Shown here one piece after another: positions 26,974-35,641 of a stretch of 64,000 nt of DNA. A program made the position numbers and the translations under genes. How positions within the stretch are numbered: the stretch's first letter is position 1; every line of letters starts with the position of its first letter. The notes under the pieces were generated by a model that had not been told where the DNA came from, searched no databases, and saw only the letters and a list, made by a program, of their open reading frames with translations. This DNA is from Polyangium sp. 15x6 (lineage in GTDB: Bacteria; Myxococcota_A; Polyangia; Polyangiales; Polyangiaceae), in the NCBI RefSeq assembly GCF_029960785.1, contig NZ_JASBQE010000013.1, forward strand, positions 1-64,000. Direction: 5' to 3'.

Positions 26974-27924
26974 ATGCTCGACACGGTGACCCTGGATCAG
27001 CTCCGCGTGTTCATCACGGCGGCGGACGAGGGGAGCTTCTCGGCGGCCGCGCGCAAGCTGCGCCGCGTGCAATCGGCGGTGAGCCAGGCGATCGGGAACC
27101 TCGAAGCGCAGCTCGGCGTGGCCCTGTGGGATCGCTCGACGAAGCTGCCCACCTTGACCGCCGAGGGCCGCTCCATGCTCCTCGCCGCTCGCCGTGTCGT
27201 GGGCGAGGCCGATTCGCTGCGCAAGCTCGCGGCCGGCATGGTCACGGGGCTCGAGGCCTCCGTGTCCCTTTGCGTCGACGCTCTTTTCCCGGTCTGCGCG
27301 CTCGTCGATCTCTGTCGCGGCCTCGCGTCCGCATTTCCCTCCGTGGACCTGCGCGTCGACACGCAGCCGACGTCCCTCGTCGCCGCGCGTGTTCTCTCGG
27401 GCGCGGCCACGCTCGGCGTCGTGGGCGCGAAGGGCATCCCCTCGGGCCTCGAGCGCCAGGTGCTCTCGCCCATTCGCATGATCCCGGTCGTCTCCGTCGA
27501 GCACCCGCTCGCGCGGCACGAGGGCCGCATTCCCGCGTCGCGCTTCGCCGAGCACGTGCAGGTCGTCCTCGCGGCGCCGGAGCAGGGGGATGATCACTCC
27601 GTGCTCTCGGTTCGCACGTTCTGCGTCGCCGATCTCGCCACGAAGCACGCCTTCGTGCGGGCCGGGCTCGGCTGGGGCAACTTGCCCGAGCACGTGGTGC
27701 AGGCTGACGTACGGTCGAAGCGCCTCGCGCGAATCCAGCCCGAGCCCTGGGGTGAAGGCGAACACGTATTTCATCTTTCTGCCATTTACCGACCGGACGC
27801 GGCTTTTGGCCCGGTCCATCGCTGGATACTCGCGGAGCTCCAGAAGCTTTGCCCGCGCGACGCGGGCCTTCCGCATCGACCTCCCGAAGCAAAAAAACGA
27901 CGGCGAACCCATCGGCCGAGGTGA
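26974..27924 (+). CDS. LysR-family transcriptional regulator
   Basis: 316 aa. HTH at the N-terminus: LDQLRVFITAADEGSFSAA, RVQSAVSQAIGNLEAQLG, followed by the substrate-binding domain (VSLCVDALFPVCALVDLC, LGVVGAKGIPSG). The C-terminus is a basic tail. It lies 205 bases from the divergent alcohol dehydrogenase and 110 bases before the isochorismatase-like gene in its own direction, so it may control either. Confidence 0.9.
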   Translation: MLDTVTLDQLRVFITAADEGSFSAAARKLRRVQSAVSQAIGNLEAQLGVALWDRSTKLPTLTAEGRSMLLAARRVVGEADSLRKLAAGMVTGLEASVSLCVDALFPVCALVDLCRGLASAFPSVDLRVDTQPTSLVAARVLSGAATLGVVGAKGIPSGLERQVLSPIRMIPVVSVEHPLARHEGRIPASRFAEHVQVVLAAPEQGDDHSVLSVRTFCVADLATKHAFVRAGLGWGNLPEHVVQADVRSKRLARIQPEPWGEGEHVFHLSAIYRPDAAFGPVHRWILAELQKLCPRDAGLPHRPPEAKKRRRTHRPR

Positions 27925-28034
27925 TGGGTTCCATCATTCGAATGCGGATTGCGAAAGGCTTCGCCGGGCCGATAGATTCCCCGCGCACCTCGGCCAAGCT
28001 CGAGCTCGGCCGACATCGAGCAGAGGAGACCACC

Positions 28035-28691
28035 ATGTCGAAAGCGATCGCAGCCCCCGGCCGGACCCTTCTGAACCCGGGAGATCACACCCTCATCCTG
28101 ATCGATCATCAATCGCAGATGGCGTTCGCGACGAAGTCGATCGACACGACGCTCCTCCGCAACAATGCGGGCCTCGTGGCGCACGCCGCGAAGATCTTCG
28201 GGGTCTCCACGATCCTGACCACGGTCGCGGAAAAATCGTTCTCCGGACCCATGTTCTCCGAAATCAAGCGGGCGTTCCCGGATGCCGACGTCATCGATCG
28301 TACGTCGATGAATACGTGGGAGGATCCGCGTATCGCCGATCGTGTCAACCAGATTGGTAAGGGCCGCATCGTGCTCGGCGGCCTCTGGACCTCCGTGTGC
28401 ATCGTCGGCCCGGCGCTCTCCGCGATCGATCAGGGCTTCGAGGTGTACGTCATTGCCGACGCATGCGGCGACATCTCGGTCGAGGCGCACGACCGGGCCA
28501 TGGATCGAATGGTGCAAGCCGGCGCTCGCCCGATGACCTCGCTCCAGTATCTCCTCGAGCTGCAGCGCGACTGGGCGCGCACCGCGACGTACGACGCCGT
28601 CACGGGCCTCGCCAAGGAGCTCGGCGGCGCGTATGGTCTCGGCATCACGTATGCCAAGACGATGTTCGGCGGCGGCGAAGGCGGCCACTGA
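28035..28691 (+). CDS. Isochorismatase-family hydrolase (YcaC-like)
   Basis: 218 aa from ATG 28035, with AGAGGAG six bases upstream. Cysteine hydrolase fold: Asp24 in LILIDHQSQMAF and the nucleophile Cys122 in GLWTSVCIVGPALSA. The usual lysine region reads DRTSMNTWED, so the lysine is not obvious at that place. The C-terminal third (LLELQRDWARTATYDAV, GGAYGLGITYAKTMF) is typical of the YcaC-like subgroup. The substrate is likely an amide or imide; unknown. The hairpin cluster separates it from the amidohydrolase gene. Confidence 0.85.
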   Translation: MSKAIAAPGRTLLNPGDHTLILIDHQSQMAFATKSIDTTLLRNNAGLVAHAAKIFGVSTILTTVAEKSFSGPMFSEIKRAFPDADVIDRTSMNTWEDPRIADRVNQIGKGRIVLGGLWTSVCIVGPALSAIDQGFEVYVIADACGDISVEAHDRAMDRMVQAGARPMTSLQYLLELQRDWARTATYDAVTGLAKELGGAYGLGITYAKTMFGGGEGGH

Positions 28692-28719
28692 GAGGGTGGT
28701 GTTCCAGCACCGCGTAGCG

Positions 28720-28818
28720 CCGGGGTTTCACCCCGGACCCGAGCAGGGGCTATCCGCCCCTGCACCCGGACCAGGGCAAGCCCTGGACGCGGGGCGACAG
28801 CGCGCGATGCGCGCTGTC
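28720..28818 (-). repeat. Modular hairpin element, copy 1 (inverted)
   Basis: Read on the minus strand, four hairpins follow in order: A 10-bp stem GACAGCGCGC with loop ATC; B CCAGGGC/GCCCTGG with loop TT; C GCAGGGGC/GCCCCTGC with loop GGATA; D CCGGGGT/ACCCCGG with loop GAA. Copy 2 at 28901-29008 has the same order, linkers and near-identical loops in the opposite direction. Confidence 0.8.
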
Positions 28819-28900
28819 GACAGGGAAAACGTCCCTGCCAGGCAGGGCAGCGCTGCTGTCTCGGCTGGCAACGTGGTTCGTGGTCTTGCCACAGTCCCGT

Positions 28901-29008
28901 CGGAAAAACCGCGCATCGCGCGGTTTTTCCGCCCTCGGTCCAGGCCGTGCCTGGTCCGGGGTGAAGGGGGCGGACAGCCCCCTTCTGGGGTGCGGGGCAA
29001 AGCCCCGC
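28901..29008 (+). repeat. Modular hairpin element, copy 2
   Basis: A: 14-bp perfect stem CGGAAAAACCGCGC with loop ATC; B: CCAGGC/GCCTGG with loop CGT; C: AAGGGGGC/GCCCCCTT with loop GGACA; D: GCGGGGC/GCCCCGC with loop AAA. The linker TCCGGG(G)TG between B and C is shared with copy 1. Between the two copies lie two more hairpins (CAGGGA/TCCCTG at 28821-28837 and the palindrome GCAGCGCTGC at 28847-28856). No gene is seen in 28692-29045. Confidence 0.8.
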
Positions 29009-29045
29009 GCATCCCTTGTCAGTCAGAGGAAGCGAGGAGGTCGAC

Positions 29046-30908
29046 ATGGCGGCGGACTTGATTCTCACGAATGGACGATTCACCACGCTCGACGCGGGCG
29101 AACCTGCGCCCGAGGCGGTGGCGATCGAGGGCGGCAAGTTCTCCGCCGTCGGCGGCACGAAAGAGATCCTCGCGCTCGCGGACGAGCGCACCCGCGTCGT
29201 CGACCTCCGGGGCCGCCGCGTCGTTCCCGGGCTGATCGACAGCCACTTGCACGTCATTCGCGGCGGGCTCAATTACAACATGGAGCTCCGCTGGGACGGC
29301 GTGCGTTCGCTCGCTGATGCCATGCACATGCTCGAGCGGCAGGTCGCGGTGACGCCGGCGCCGCAATGGGTGCGCGTGGTCGGTGGTTTCACCGAGCTTC
29401 AGTTCGCGGAGAAGCGCCTCCCGACGCTCGACGAGCTGAACCGCGTCGCGCCCGACACGCCCGTCTTCATCCTGCACCTCTACGATCGCGCCTTGCTCAA
29501 CCGGGCGGCGCTCCGCGTCTGCGGCTACACGAAGGACACGCCGAACCCGCCGGGCGGCGAGATCCAGCGTGATTCGAATGGCGAACCGACGGGCCTCCTC
29601 CTCGCGAAGCCCAATGCGCTCATCCTCTACGCCACGCTGGCGAAGGGGCCGAAGTTGCCCCCCGAATACCAGCTCAATTCGACTCGCCATTTCATGCGCG
29701 AGATGAACCGGCTCGGCGTGACGGGCGTGATCGACGCGGGCGGCGGCTTTCAGAACTACCCCGAGGACTACGAGATCATCCGCAAGCTCGCGGACGACGG
29801 CGAGCTCACGTTGCGCATCGCCTACAACCTCTTCACCCAGAACAAGGGCGGCGAGGTCGACGATTTCCGCAAATGGATCGGCATGGTGAGCCCGGGGCAG
29901 GGGGACGACTCGTTCCGGCACAACGGCGCCGGCGAGATGCTCGTCTTCTCCGCGGCCGATTTCGAGGATTTCCGCGAGCCGCGGCCCGATCTCCCTGCGT
30001 CGATGGAGACCGAGCTCGAGGGCGTCGTGCGTGTGCTCGTCGAGGGCCGCTGGCCGTTCCGCCTGCACGCCACCTATGACGAGACGATCTCCCGCGCGCT
30101 CGACGTCTTCGAGAAGGTGAACCGCGACATCCCGTTCGGCGGCCTGCACTGGTTCTTCGACCACGCCGAGACGATTACCGATCGCAACATCGATCGCGTC
30201 GCGGCCCTCGGCGGCGGCATCGCCGTGCAGCACCGGATGGTCTACCAGGGTGAATACTTCGTCGAGCGCTACGGCGCGCGCGCGGCCGAGCACACGCCGC
30301 CCGTGCGAAAGATGCTCGCGGCTGGATTGCCCGTCGGCGCCGGCACGGACGCCACGCGCGTCGCCTCCTACAATCCCTGGGTCTCGCTCGCGTGGCTCGT
30401 CACCGGCAAGACGATCGGCGGGCTCTCGCTTTACCCCGAGGACAACCGATTGGACCGGGAAACGGCGCTGCGGCTCTGGACCGAGCGAAATACCTGGTTC
30501 TCCTCGGAGGAGGGCAAGAAGGGGCAAATCAAGGTCGGACAGCTCGCGGACCTCGCCGTGCTCTCCGCCGATTATTTCACCGTACCCGAGGACGAGATCC
30601 AGGACATCGAGTCTGTCCTGACGATCCTCGGCGGCAAGGTGGTCCACGGCGCCGAGGAGCACGCATCGCTCGCGCCGCCCTTGCCGCCCGCCATGCCCGA
30701 CTGGTCGCCCGTGCGAACGTTCGGCGGCTACCAGCGCCGCGTGGCGCCCTCGCAGGGCCGCGGCCAGGCCCTCGGCACCGCCTGTTTCGACGCGGACGCG
30801 TGCTCCGTCCACGGCCACGATCGGGCCCGCGCGCTCCTTTCGCACGTCCCCGCCGGAGACGAGAGTGCATTCTGGGGCGTCCTCGGCTGCTCCTGCTGGG
30901 CGTTCTAG
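29046..30908 (+). CDS. Amidohydrolase family protein (YtcJ-like, PF07969 type)
   Basis: 620 aa from ATG 29046, with GAGGAGG five bases upstream. It begins ADLILTNGRFTTLDAG and has the metal-binding HxH in VVPGLIDSHLHVIRGG at ~72, a later GGLHWFFDHAETI block with the distal His, and PVGAGTDATRVASYNPW near the end with the conserved Asp, all typical of the YtcJ group of TIM-barrel amidohydrolases. No signal peptide. The C-terminal ~60 residues (after SPVRTFGGYQRRV) are an addition with several Cys. It is followed at 15 bases by the MFS gene, in one operon with it. Confidence 0.88.
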   Translation: MAADLILTNGRFTTLDAGEPAPEAVAIEGGKFSAVGGTKEILALADERTRVVDLRGRRVVPGLIDSHLHVIRGGLNYNMELRWDGVRSLADAMHMLERQVAVTPAPQWVRVVGGFTELQFAEKRLPTLDELNRVAPDTPVFILHLYDRALLNRAALRVCGYTKDTPNPPGGEIQRDSNGEPTGLLLAKPNALILYATLAKGPKLPPEYQLNSTRHFMREMNRLGVTGVIDAGGGFQNYPEDYEIIRKLADDGELTLRIAYNLFTQNKGGEVDDFRKWIGMVSPGQGDDSFRHNGAGEMLVFSAADFEDFREPRPDLPASMETELEGVVRVLVEGRWPFRLHATYDETISRALDVFEKVNRDIPFGGLHWFFDHAETITDRNIDRVAALGGGIAVQHRMVYQGEYFVERYGARAAEHTPPVRKMLAAGLPVGAGTDATRVASYNPWVSLAWLVTGKTIGGLSLYPEDNRLDRETALRLWTERNTWFSSEEGKKGQIKVGQLADLAVLSADYFTVPEDEIQDIESVLTILGGKVVHGAEEHASLAPPLPPAMPDWSPVRTFGGYQRRVAPSQGRGQALGTACFDADACSVHGHDRARALLSHVPAGDESAFWGVLGCSCWAF

Positions 30909-30923
30909 AAGGAAAAACCGACC

Positions 30924-32573
30924 ATGATGGCAGGGGCACGCGAGAGCGCCGGGCCCGACGCGTGGGCGCCGCTGCGCCGCGAGGTCTTTCGATCCTTGTG
31001 GCTCGGCGCGCTCGCCTCGAATGTCGGGCTCTGGGTCCAGAATGCGGCGGGAAGCTGGGACATGACGTCGTTCGGGACGGCGCCGGTCTACGTCGCGCTG
31101 CTCCAGACGGCTTCGAGCTTGCCGGTTTTTCTCATCGGTTTGCCTGCGGCCGCCTTTGGCGACATCTTCGATCGCCGAAAGCTCCTCGCGTCCTTTGCCA
31201 CGTGGATGGCGCTGGTCTCGGCCCTGCTCGCCGGGCTCTCTTTCGCCGGCCTCCTCGGCCCGACCGGCCTGCTCGCGCTCACGTTCGCCCTCGGCCTCGG
31301 CGCGGCGCTCTCGGCGCCGCTCTGGCAGGCCGTTCTCCCGTCGCTCGTCGACAAGGCCGAGCTCGCGTCGGCCGTCACCTTGAGCGGCGTCGCCGTCAAC
31401 GTCGCGCGGGCGCTCGGCCCTGCCATCGGCGGCATTGGCCTCGCCCTCGCGGGCAGCGGGCCCGTGTATGCGTTCAACGCGCTCGCATTTGGCGTCGTCG
31501 TCGTCCAGGTCCTCCGCTGGAAACCTCCCGTCACGAAAGCGACCTTGCCGCCCGAGCGTGTCGCAGGTGCAATCGTGGCGGGGCTTCGTTTTGCGCGCCG
31601 GGCGCCCGCGCTTCGGGCGGTGCTCGTTCGCGCGGCCGCATTCATCCTGGCCGGCAGCGCATTGTGGGCGCTCCTCCCCGTCGTCGCGCGGCGCGAGCTC
31701 CACATGACCCCGCTCCGCTTCGGCATCTTGCTCGGTTGTATCGGAGCGGGCGCGCTCGCCGGGGCCGCCGTCATGCCCCGCGCGCGCCAGAAGCTCGGCT
31801 CCGACGGGCTCGTCGCCATTGCGACGGTCGTGTATGCCGGCTCGATGGCCGTCCTCGCGCACGTCCGGGTCGAGGCGGCGCTTTATGCATCCATGCTCGC
31901 CACGGGCGTCGCGTGGATCAGCATCATGTCGAGCTTCAACGTCGCCGCGAGCTCGGCGGCGCCGGGCTGGGTGCAATCCCGCGCGCTCGGCCTTTACCTT
32001 CTGGTCTTCCAGGGCGGCCTCGGTCTCGGCAGCTTCGGATGGGGTACGCTCGCCGGGCGCATCGGCAGCGCCGCGACGCTCTCGGTGGCCGCGGCCTGCG
32101 TGCTCGCCGGCTCGCTCTCGGCGCTCCGATGGAAGCTCGGCGCCGCGCGGAAGGACGACGTCGCGAGCTTCGACGCCTGGCCCGAGCCCGTGATCGAGGT
32201 CCCGATCGACATCGACGCCGGCCCCGTGCTCGTCGAGCGTCGTTATGTCGTCCGACCGGAGCTGCGCGCCGAATTCCTCTCGCTCGCCCCGGATCTCGAA
32301 TCCCTCCGGCGCCGCGACGGTGCCATCGATTGGGCGATTTATGAAGACCTCGGCGGCAAGGACGGGCTGGTCGAGACGTTTCTCGTCGCCTCGTGGGCCG
32401 AGCACCTCCGCCAGCACCGCCGCGCCGTCGCGGCTGACAAGGCGCTCCTCGAACGCATTCGTGCCCTCTCCGAAGACGCAGGCGTCGTGCACCTCGTCGA
32501 CGCGCGCTCGGCGGCCGCCGCCCGCGCGCGGGGCCTCGAAATCGCGGACCGCGCGCACCGGGAGGAACCGTGA
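30924..32573 (+). CDS. MFS transporter with C-terminal soluble domain (MFS_3 group)
   Basis: 549 aa. About 12 membrane segments over residues ~20-405, starting FRSLWLGALASNVGLWVQNAA as in the MFS_3/EntS-like group of exporters. Residues ~415-540 form a soluble domain with VERRYVVRPELRAEFLSLA and ETFLVASWAEHLRQH, like an antibiotic-biosynthesis-monooxygenase (ABM-like) ferredoxin fold often fused in this group. The stop overlaps the DoxX start (GTGA). Probably exports the product or a toxic intermediate of the operon; direction and substrate are inferred only. Confidence 0.85.
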   Translation: MMAGARESAGPDAWAPLRREVFRSLWLGALASNVGLWVQNAAGSWDMTSFGTAPVYVALLQTASSLPVFLIGLPAAAFGDIFDRRKLLASFATWMALVSALLAGLSFAGLLGPTGLLALTFALGLGAALSAPLWQAVLPSLVDKAELASAVTLSGVAVNVARALGPAIGGIGLALAGSGPVYAFNALAFGVVVVQVLRWKPPVTKATLPPERVAGAIVAGLRFARRAPALRAVLVRAAAFILAGSALWALLPVVARRELHMTPLRFGILLGCIGAGALAGAAVMPRARQKLGSDGLVAIATVVYAGSMAVLAHVRVEAALYASMLATGVAWISIMSSFNVAASSAAPGWVQSRALGLYLLVFQGGLGLGSFGWGTLAGRIGSAATLSVAAACVLAGSLSALRWKLGAARKDDVASFDAWPEPVIEVPIDIDAGPVLVERRYVVRPELRAEFLSLAPDLESLRRRDGAIDWAIYEDLGGKDGLVETFLVASWAEHLRQHRRAVAADKALLERIRALSEDAGVVHLVDARSAAAARARGLEIADRAHREEP

Positions 32574-33040
32574 CGAACCCCGAACATCGCCTGAGCCACC
32601 TCCTCGATCGCTCCCGTGACGCCGGACTGCTCGTGCTTCGCGTGGGCGCGGCCCTCCTCATCTGGGCCTTTCACATGCGCCCGAAGCTCGCCCATTTCGA
32701 CGAGGAGCTCCGCTCGTTCCCCGATCCGATCGGCATCGGCCACGCGCCGAGCTTCCTGCTCGCGCTCGTCTCGGAGGGGCTTTGCAGCGTCCTCTGCGCG
32801 CTCGGCCTCTTGACCCGCCTCTCCGCCTTGCCGATCGTGTTCACGATGGCGATGGTCCTCCTCCTCGCCGTGCGCGGCTTCGAGGGCGCCGACGTGCAGG
32901 CCGCACTTCTTTATGCATTGCCGTACCTGACGCTCGCCCTCGTCGGACCGGGTCGCCATTCGATCGATCACTTGCTCCGGCACCGCTACGAGGCGCTCCT
33001 CCGTCGATACCTCCACCGCGCTCCTTCGCAGGGGGCTTGA
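32570..33040 (+). CDS. DoxX-like membrane protein
   Basis: 156 aa from GTG 32570, overlapping the MFS stop by four bases. Four hydrophobic segments (LLVLRVGAALLIWAFHM, SFLLALVSEGLCSVLCALGL, LPIVFTMAMVLLLAVRG, AALLYALPYLTLALVG) with the DoxX pattern FHMRPKL after TM1. Inner-membrane protein of the DoxX/DoxD superfamily, some members of which link to quinone or thiol redox. Its TGA overlaps the next ATG, so four genes are tightly coupled. Confidence 0.82.
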   Translation: MTNPEHRLSHLLDRSRDAGLLVLRVGAALLIWAFHMRPKLAHFDEELRSFPDPIGIGHAPSFLLALVSEGLCSVLCALGLLTRLSALPIVFTMAMVLLLAVRGFEGADVQAALLYALPYLTLALVGPGRHSIDHLLRHRYEALLRRYLHRAPSQGA

Positions 33041-34470
33041 TGCGATCCGCTCGGACCTCGGCGCTCGTCCTCGCGACGAGCGTATTCTTCGGCCTCGCGA
33101 CCACGCCGGCGTCCGCGCCGCGCGCGCAAGACGTCCACGGCGGCGAGCGAACGGCGGCGCCGGCGCCGCGCTATCAGTCCCTGCGATACCTGGAGGATTA
33201 CAGCTACCTCGCGCACGCGCGTGGCGACGACCCCTTCGATGTCCTCAAATACGTGCCGCTCTGGCCCGGCGGCCACCTCTCCATCGGCGGCCAGCATCGA
33301 TTGCGGTACGAGTATCTCGCGCCCGTCGATCTCGCGCCGGCCTCGGCCGAGCCGCGGGAGAGCGTCCTCTTCGTGCGCAACCTCCTGCACGCCGATCTCG
33401 TGTTTCATCCGCAGATTCGGCTCTTCGCGCAGATTGGAGCGTTCGAGGCGCTCGGCGCCCCCGCGCGCGACGAGCCGCCCGGCGCGGACCTGCTCGACGC
33501 GCCGCAGCTCTTCCTGGAGATCCGCGGCAAAGCCTTCGGTGTCAGGGTCGTCGCGCGCGCGGGGCGCCAGGAGATGTCGCTCGGCTCCACGCGCTGGGTG
33601 AGCGCGAGGGATGGGACGAACGTCCGGCAATCGTTCGACCTCGCGCGTATCTCCCTCTCGGGCCGCACGTGGAAAAACGACACATTCTTCGGCACCGTCC
33701 CGATCCTCGAGCGCGGCGTCTTCGATGACGCGCCCAGCTTCCAGAGCAGGTTCTGGGGCACGTATTTCACGCTTGCCCTGGCCCCCGGGAAAGCTGCGAG
33801 CCTCGACGCGTTTTACCTCGGCCGGGACCGGCCCGACGTCACCTATCGCGAGATCAGCGGCCGCGAAGTGCGCCATACGCTCGGCGTCCGCGCGTTCGGC
33901 GAACTGGCTTCGGGGTTCGAGTACATCGTGCACGGGCTCTTGCAGGGCGGCACCGTGGGCGACGCGTCGATCCTCGCCTGGGGATTCGCGGGAGGCCTCT
34001 GGCAGCGCCTCCCCGGGGCCTTTTCGCCGCTCCGCGTCGGCGTCCGATGGGACGCCCTGAGCGGCGATTCGCGCCCCGGCGACGGCACCGTCTCGACATT
34101 CCACCCCCTCTTCCCGAACCAGACGTTCTTCAGCGCGCTGCCCGCGATTTACCCGACGAACCTTTACGAGGTGCACCCGCTCCTGCAATTCGAGAGGGGC
34201 GCCGTGAGCGCCGAGGCCGGCTGCACGTTTTTCTGGCGTCAGGCCGTCGAGGACGCCGTCTACCAGCCGCCCGGAGCTCCGTTCATCCGCGCGACGGACT
34301 CGCGCGCCCCGTTCACCGCCGCGCAGATGTCCCTCTCGTTCGGCTACCGCGCGGCGCGGCACCTGTCCTTCAATGCGGAATACTCGCACGTGTTCGCGGG
34401 CCCTGCGTACGTCGAGGCCGGCGGCGCGGACGTCGACTTTTTTGGTACGTGGACCACGTTCACCTATTGA
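33040..34470 (+). CDS. Alginate-export-type outer-membrane porin
   Basis: 476 aa from ATG 33040 (TGATG overlap with doxX). A signal peptide is visible (SALVLATSVFFGLATTPASA). The rest is rich in alternating beta strands and aromatic girdles: LRYLEDYSYLAH, GGHLSIGGQHRLRYEY, LFAQIGAFEALG, RQEMSLGSTRWVSARDGTNVRQSFD, ending in FFGTWTTFTY with an aromatic terminal residue. This is the pattern of the alginate_exp/AlgE-like family of barrels. Probably the outer-membrane channel of the operon; the substrate need not be alginate. Confidence 0.82.
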   Translation: MRSARTSALVLATSVFFGLATTPASAPRAQDVHGGERTAAPAPRYQSLRYLEDYSYLAHARGDDPFDVLKYVPLWPGGHLSIGGQHRLRYEYLAPVDLAPASAEPRESVLFVRNLLHADLVFHPQIRLFAQIGAFEALGAPARDEPPGADLLDAPQLFLEIRGKAFGVRVVARAGRQEMSLGSTRWVSARDGTNVRQSFDLARISLSGRTWKNDTFFGTVPILERGVFDDAPSFQSRFWGTYFTLALAPGKAASLDAFYLGRDRPDVTYREISGREVRHTLGVRAFGELASGFEYIVHGLLQGGTVGDASILAWGFAGGLWQRLPGAFSPLRVGVRWDALSGDSRPGDGTVSTFHPLFPNQTFFSALPAIYPTNLYEVHPLLQFERGAVSAEAGCTFFWRQAVEDAVYQPPGAPFIRATDSRAPFTAAQMSLSFGYRAARHLSFNAEYSHVFAGPAYVEAGGADVDFFGTWTTFTY

Positions 34471-34530
34471 AACGCCGAGCGTCGCCCCTCGCTTGAGTCC
34501 GACGCCCGCTCCGTGCTACAAGCCGCCGGC

Positions 34531-34917
34531 ATGAAACTCGGATACGTCATTCTCTATGTGCAGGACGTCGAGCGGGCCGTCGCCTTTTACGAGCGGGCCT
34601 TCGGGCTCGCGCGCCGGTTCGTCCACGAATCCAAGCAATATGCGGAGATGGAGACGGGCGCGACCGCGCTCGCCTTCGCGAGCGAATCCCTCGCCGGATC
34701 CCACGGCTTTTCGTTCCGCGCGAGCCGGCCGACCGAGCCCGCGGCCGCGGTCGAGATTGCGCTCACCACGCCCGACGTCCCGGCGGCCTTCGCTGTCGCC
34801 GTCGGCGCGGGCGCCGCGGCGATGAGCGCGCCCGAGACCAAGCCGTGGGGACAAACCGTTGCTTATGTGCGGGATCTCGACGGCTTCCTCGTCGAGCTAT
34901 GCACCCCGATGGGGTGA
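34531..34917 (+). CDS. VOC-family (glyoxalase-like) protein
   Basis: 128 aa from ATG 34531 (MKLGYVILYVQDVERAVAFY). Two beta-alpha-beta-beta-beta units: the first with YVQDVERAVAFYERAFGL and ALAFASES, the second with VEIALTTPDVPAAF and AYVRDLDGFLVELCTP, the final E being the usual metal ligand. Possibly a lyase or resistance-type protein; the substrate is unknown. It is convergent with the GST gene, only 13 bases apart. Confidence 0.88.
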   Translation: MKLGYVILYVQDVERAVAFYERAFGLARRFVHESKQYAEMETGATALAFASESLAGSHGFSFRASRPTEPAAAVEIALTTPDVPAAFAVAVGAGAAAMSAPETKPWGQTVAYVRDLDGFLVELCTPMG

Positions 34918-34930
34918 CGGGCGGCGCGGC

Positions 34931-34952
34931 TCAGGCGCCCGCGGGCGCCTGA
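34931..34952. terminator. 22-bp perfect palindrome at the VOC/GST junction
   Basis: TCAGGCGCCCG paired with CGGGCGCCTGA, overlapping the last codons of the GST gene between two convergent genes. A strong stem without a T tract; possible bidirectional terminator. Confidence 0.45.
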
Positions 34953-35617
34953 CGGAGCAGGTAGGCGTCGTGCGTCGCGAGGAACGCGCGCAGTTTGTCC
35001 GGGTAATTCGCCGGCACCGCGTTCTTCACGCTCGGCCGCTCCGCGAGCGCGGCTCTCCAGGCCCGCACGCGGGGCGCCTTTTCGAACACGCGCGTGTCCT
35101 TGATCGCGTCGATGACCTCGAAGTACCGGAACGCCGAGGCGATGACGGCGTCGAGCATGCTGAACGCGCGCCCGTGGAAATACGGCCCGTCCGAGACCGC
35201 GCCTTCGAGGATCTCCACCTTCGACGCGATCGCCTTGCGCTTGGCCTCGAATACCTCGGGATCCTTCGTCGTCTCGAGCGCCCAGATGTCCCCGAGCAGG
35301 CCCGAGGCGAGATCGAACCACGCGCGGTCGCGGGCGCGCTCGATCGGATCCTCCGGGTGCAGCTTCGGCCCCGGCTGCGTTTCCTCCAGGTACTCGCAGA
35401 TCGCGAGGCTCTCGAAGAGCACGGCCTCTTTTCCGTCTTCGTCGCGCACGCGGAGCAGAGGCACCCTGCCGAGCGGCGAGATCGCGAGGAACCAGTCGGG
35501 TTTTTTCGACAGATCGATGTCGACCCGCTCGAATGCGACCCCTTTTTCGGCGAGCACGATGGCGGCGCGCTGCACGTAGGGGCAAAGCTCGTGGCTGATG
35601 AGGGTGAGGTGGGTCAT
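34931..35617 (-). CDS. Glutathione S-transferase family protein
   Basis: 228 aa. N-terminal thioredoxin-like domain with HELCPYVQRAAIVLAEKG (CPYV in the CPYC/CPYA position), SPLGRVPLLRV (cis-Pro) and VLFESLAICEYLEE (Glu-Ser glutathione-binding pair at ~70). The C-terminal helical domain follows. The active-site Cys suggests an omega/lambda-like or glutaredoxin-like thiol transferase. It starts 24 bases after the DoxX stop in the same direction, so the two are likely co-transcribed, and a divergent LysR gene may regulate them. Confidence 0.9.
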   Translation of the reverse strand: MTHLTLISHELCPYVQRAAIVLAEKGVAFERVDIDLSKKPDWFLAISPLGRVPLLRVRDEDGKEAVLFESLAICEYLEETQPGPKLHPEDPIERARDRAWFDLASGLLGDIWALETTKDPEVFEAKRKAIASKVEILEGAVSDGPYFHGRAFSMLDAVIASAFRYFEVIDAIKDTRVFEKAPRVRAWRAALAERPSVKNAVPANYPDKLRAFLATHDAYLLRQAPAGA

Positions 35618-35641
35618 GGCCGTGCTCTTTCGGTTTGCCGG

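Noticed and set aside
24330-27593. 1087-codon open frame on the plus strand opposite the kinase and alcohol dehydrogenase
   Set aside because: Antisense to two genes with complete motif sets; the translated text is low-complexity Arg/Glu/His.
29019-32558. 1179-codon open frame on the minus strand opposite the amidohydrolase and MFS genes
   Set aside because: Composition is Arg/Glu/Ala/His-rich with no motif, as expected for the antisense of GC-rich genes with third-position G or C; the plus-strand genes have clear families and coupled starts.
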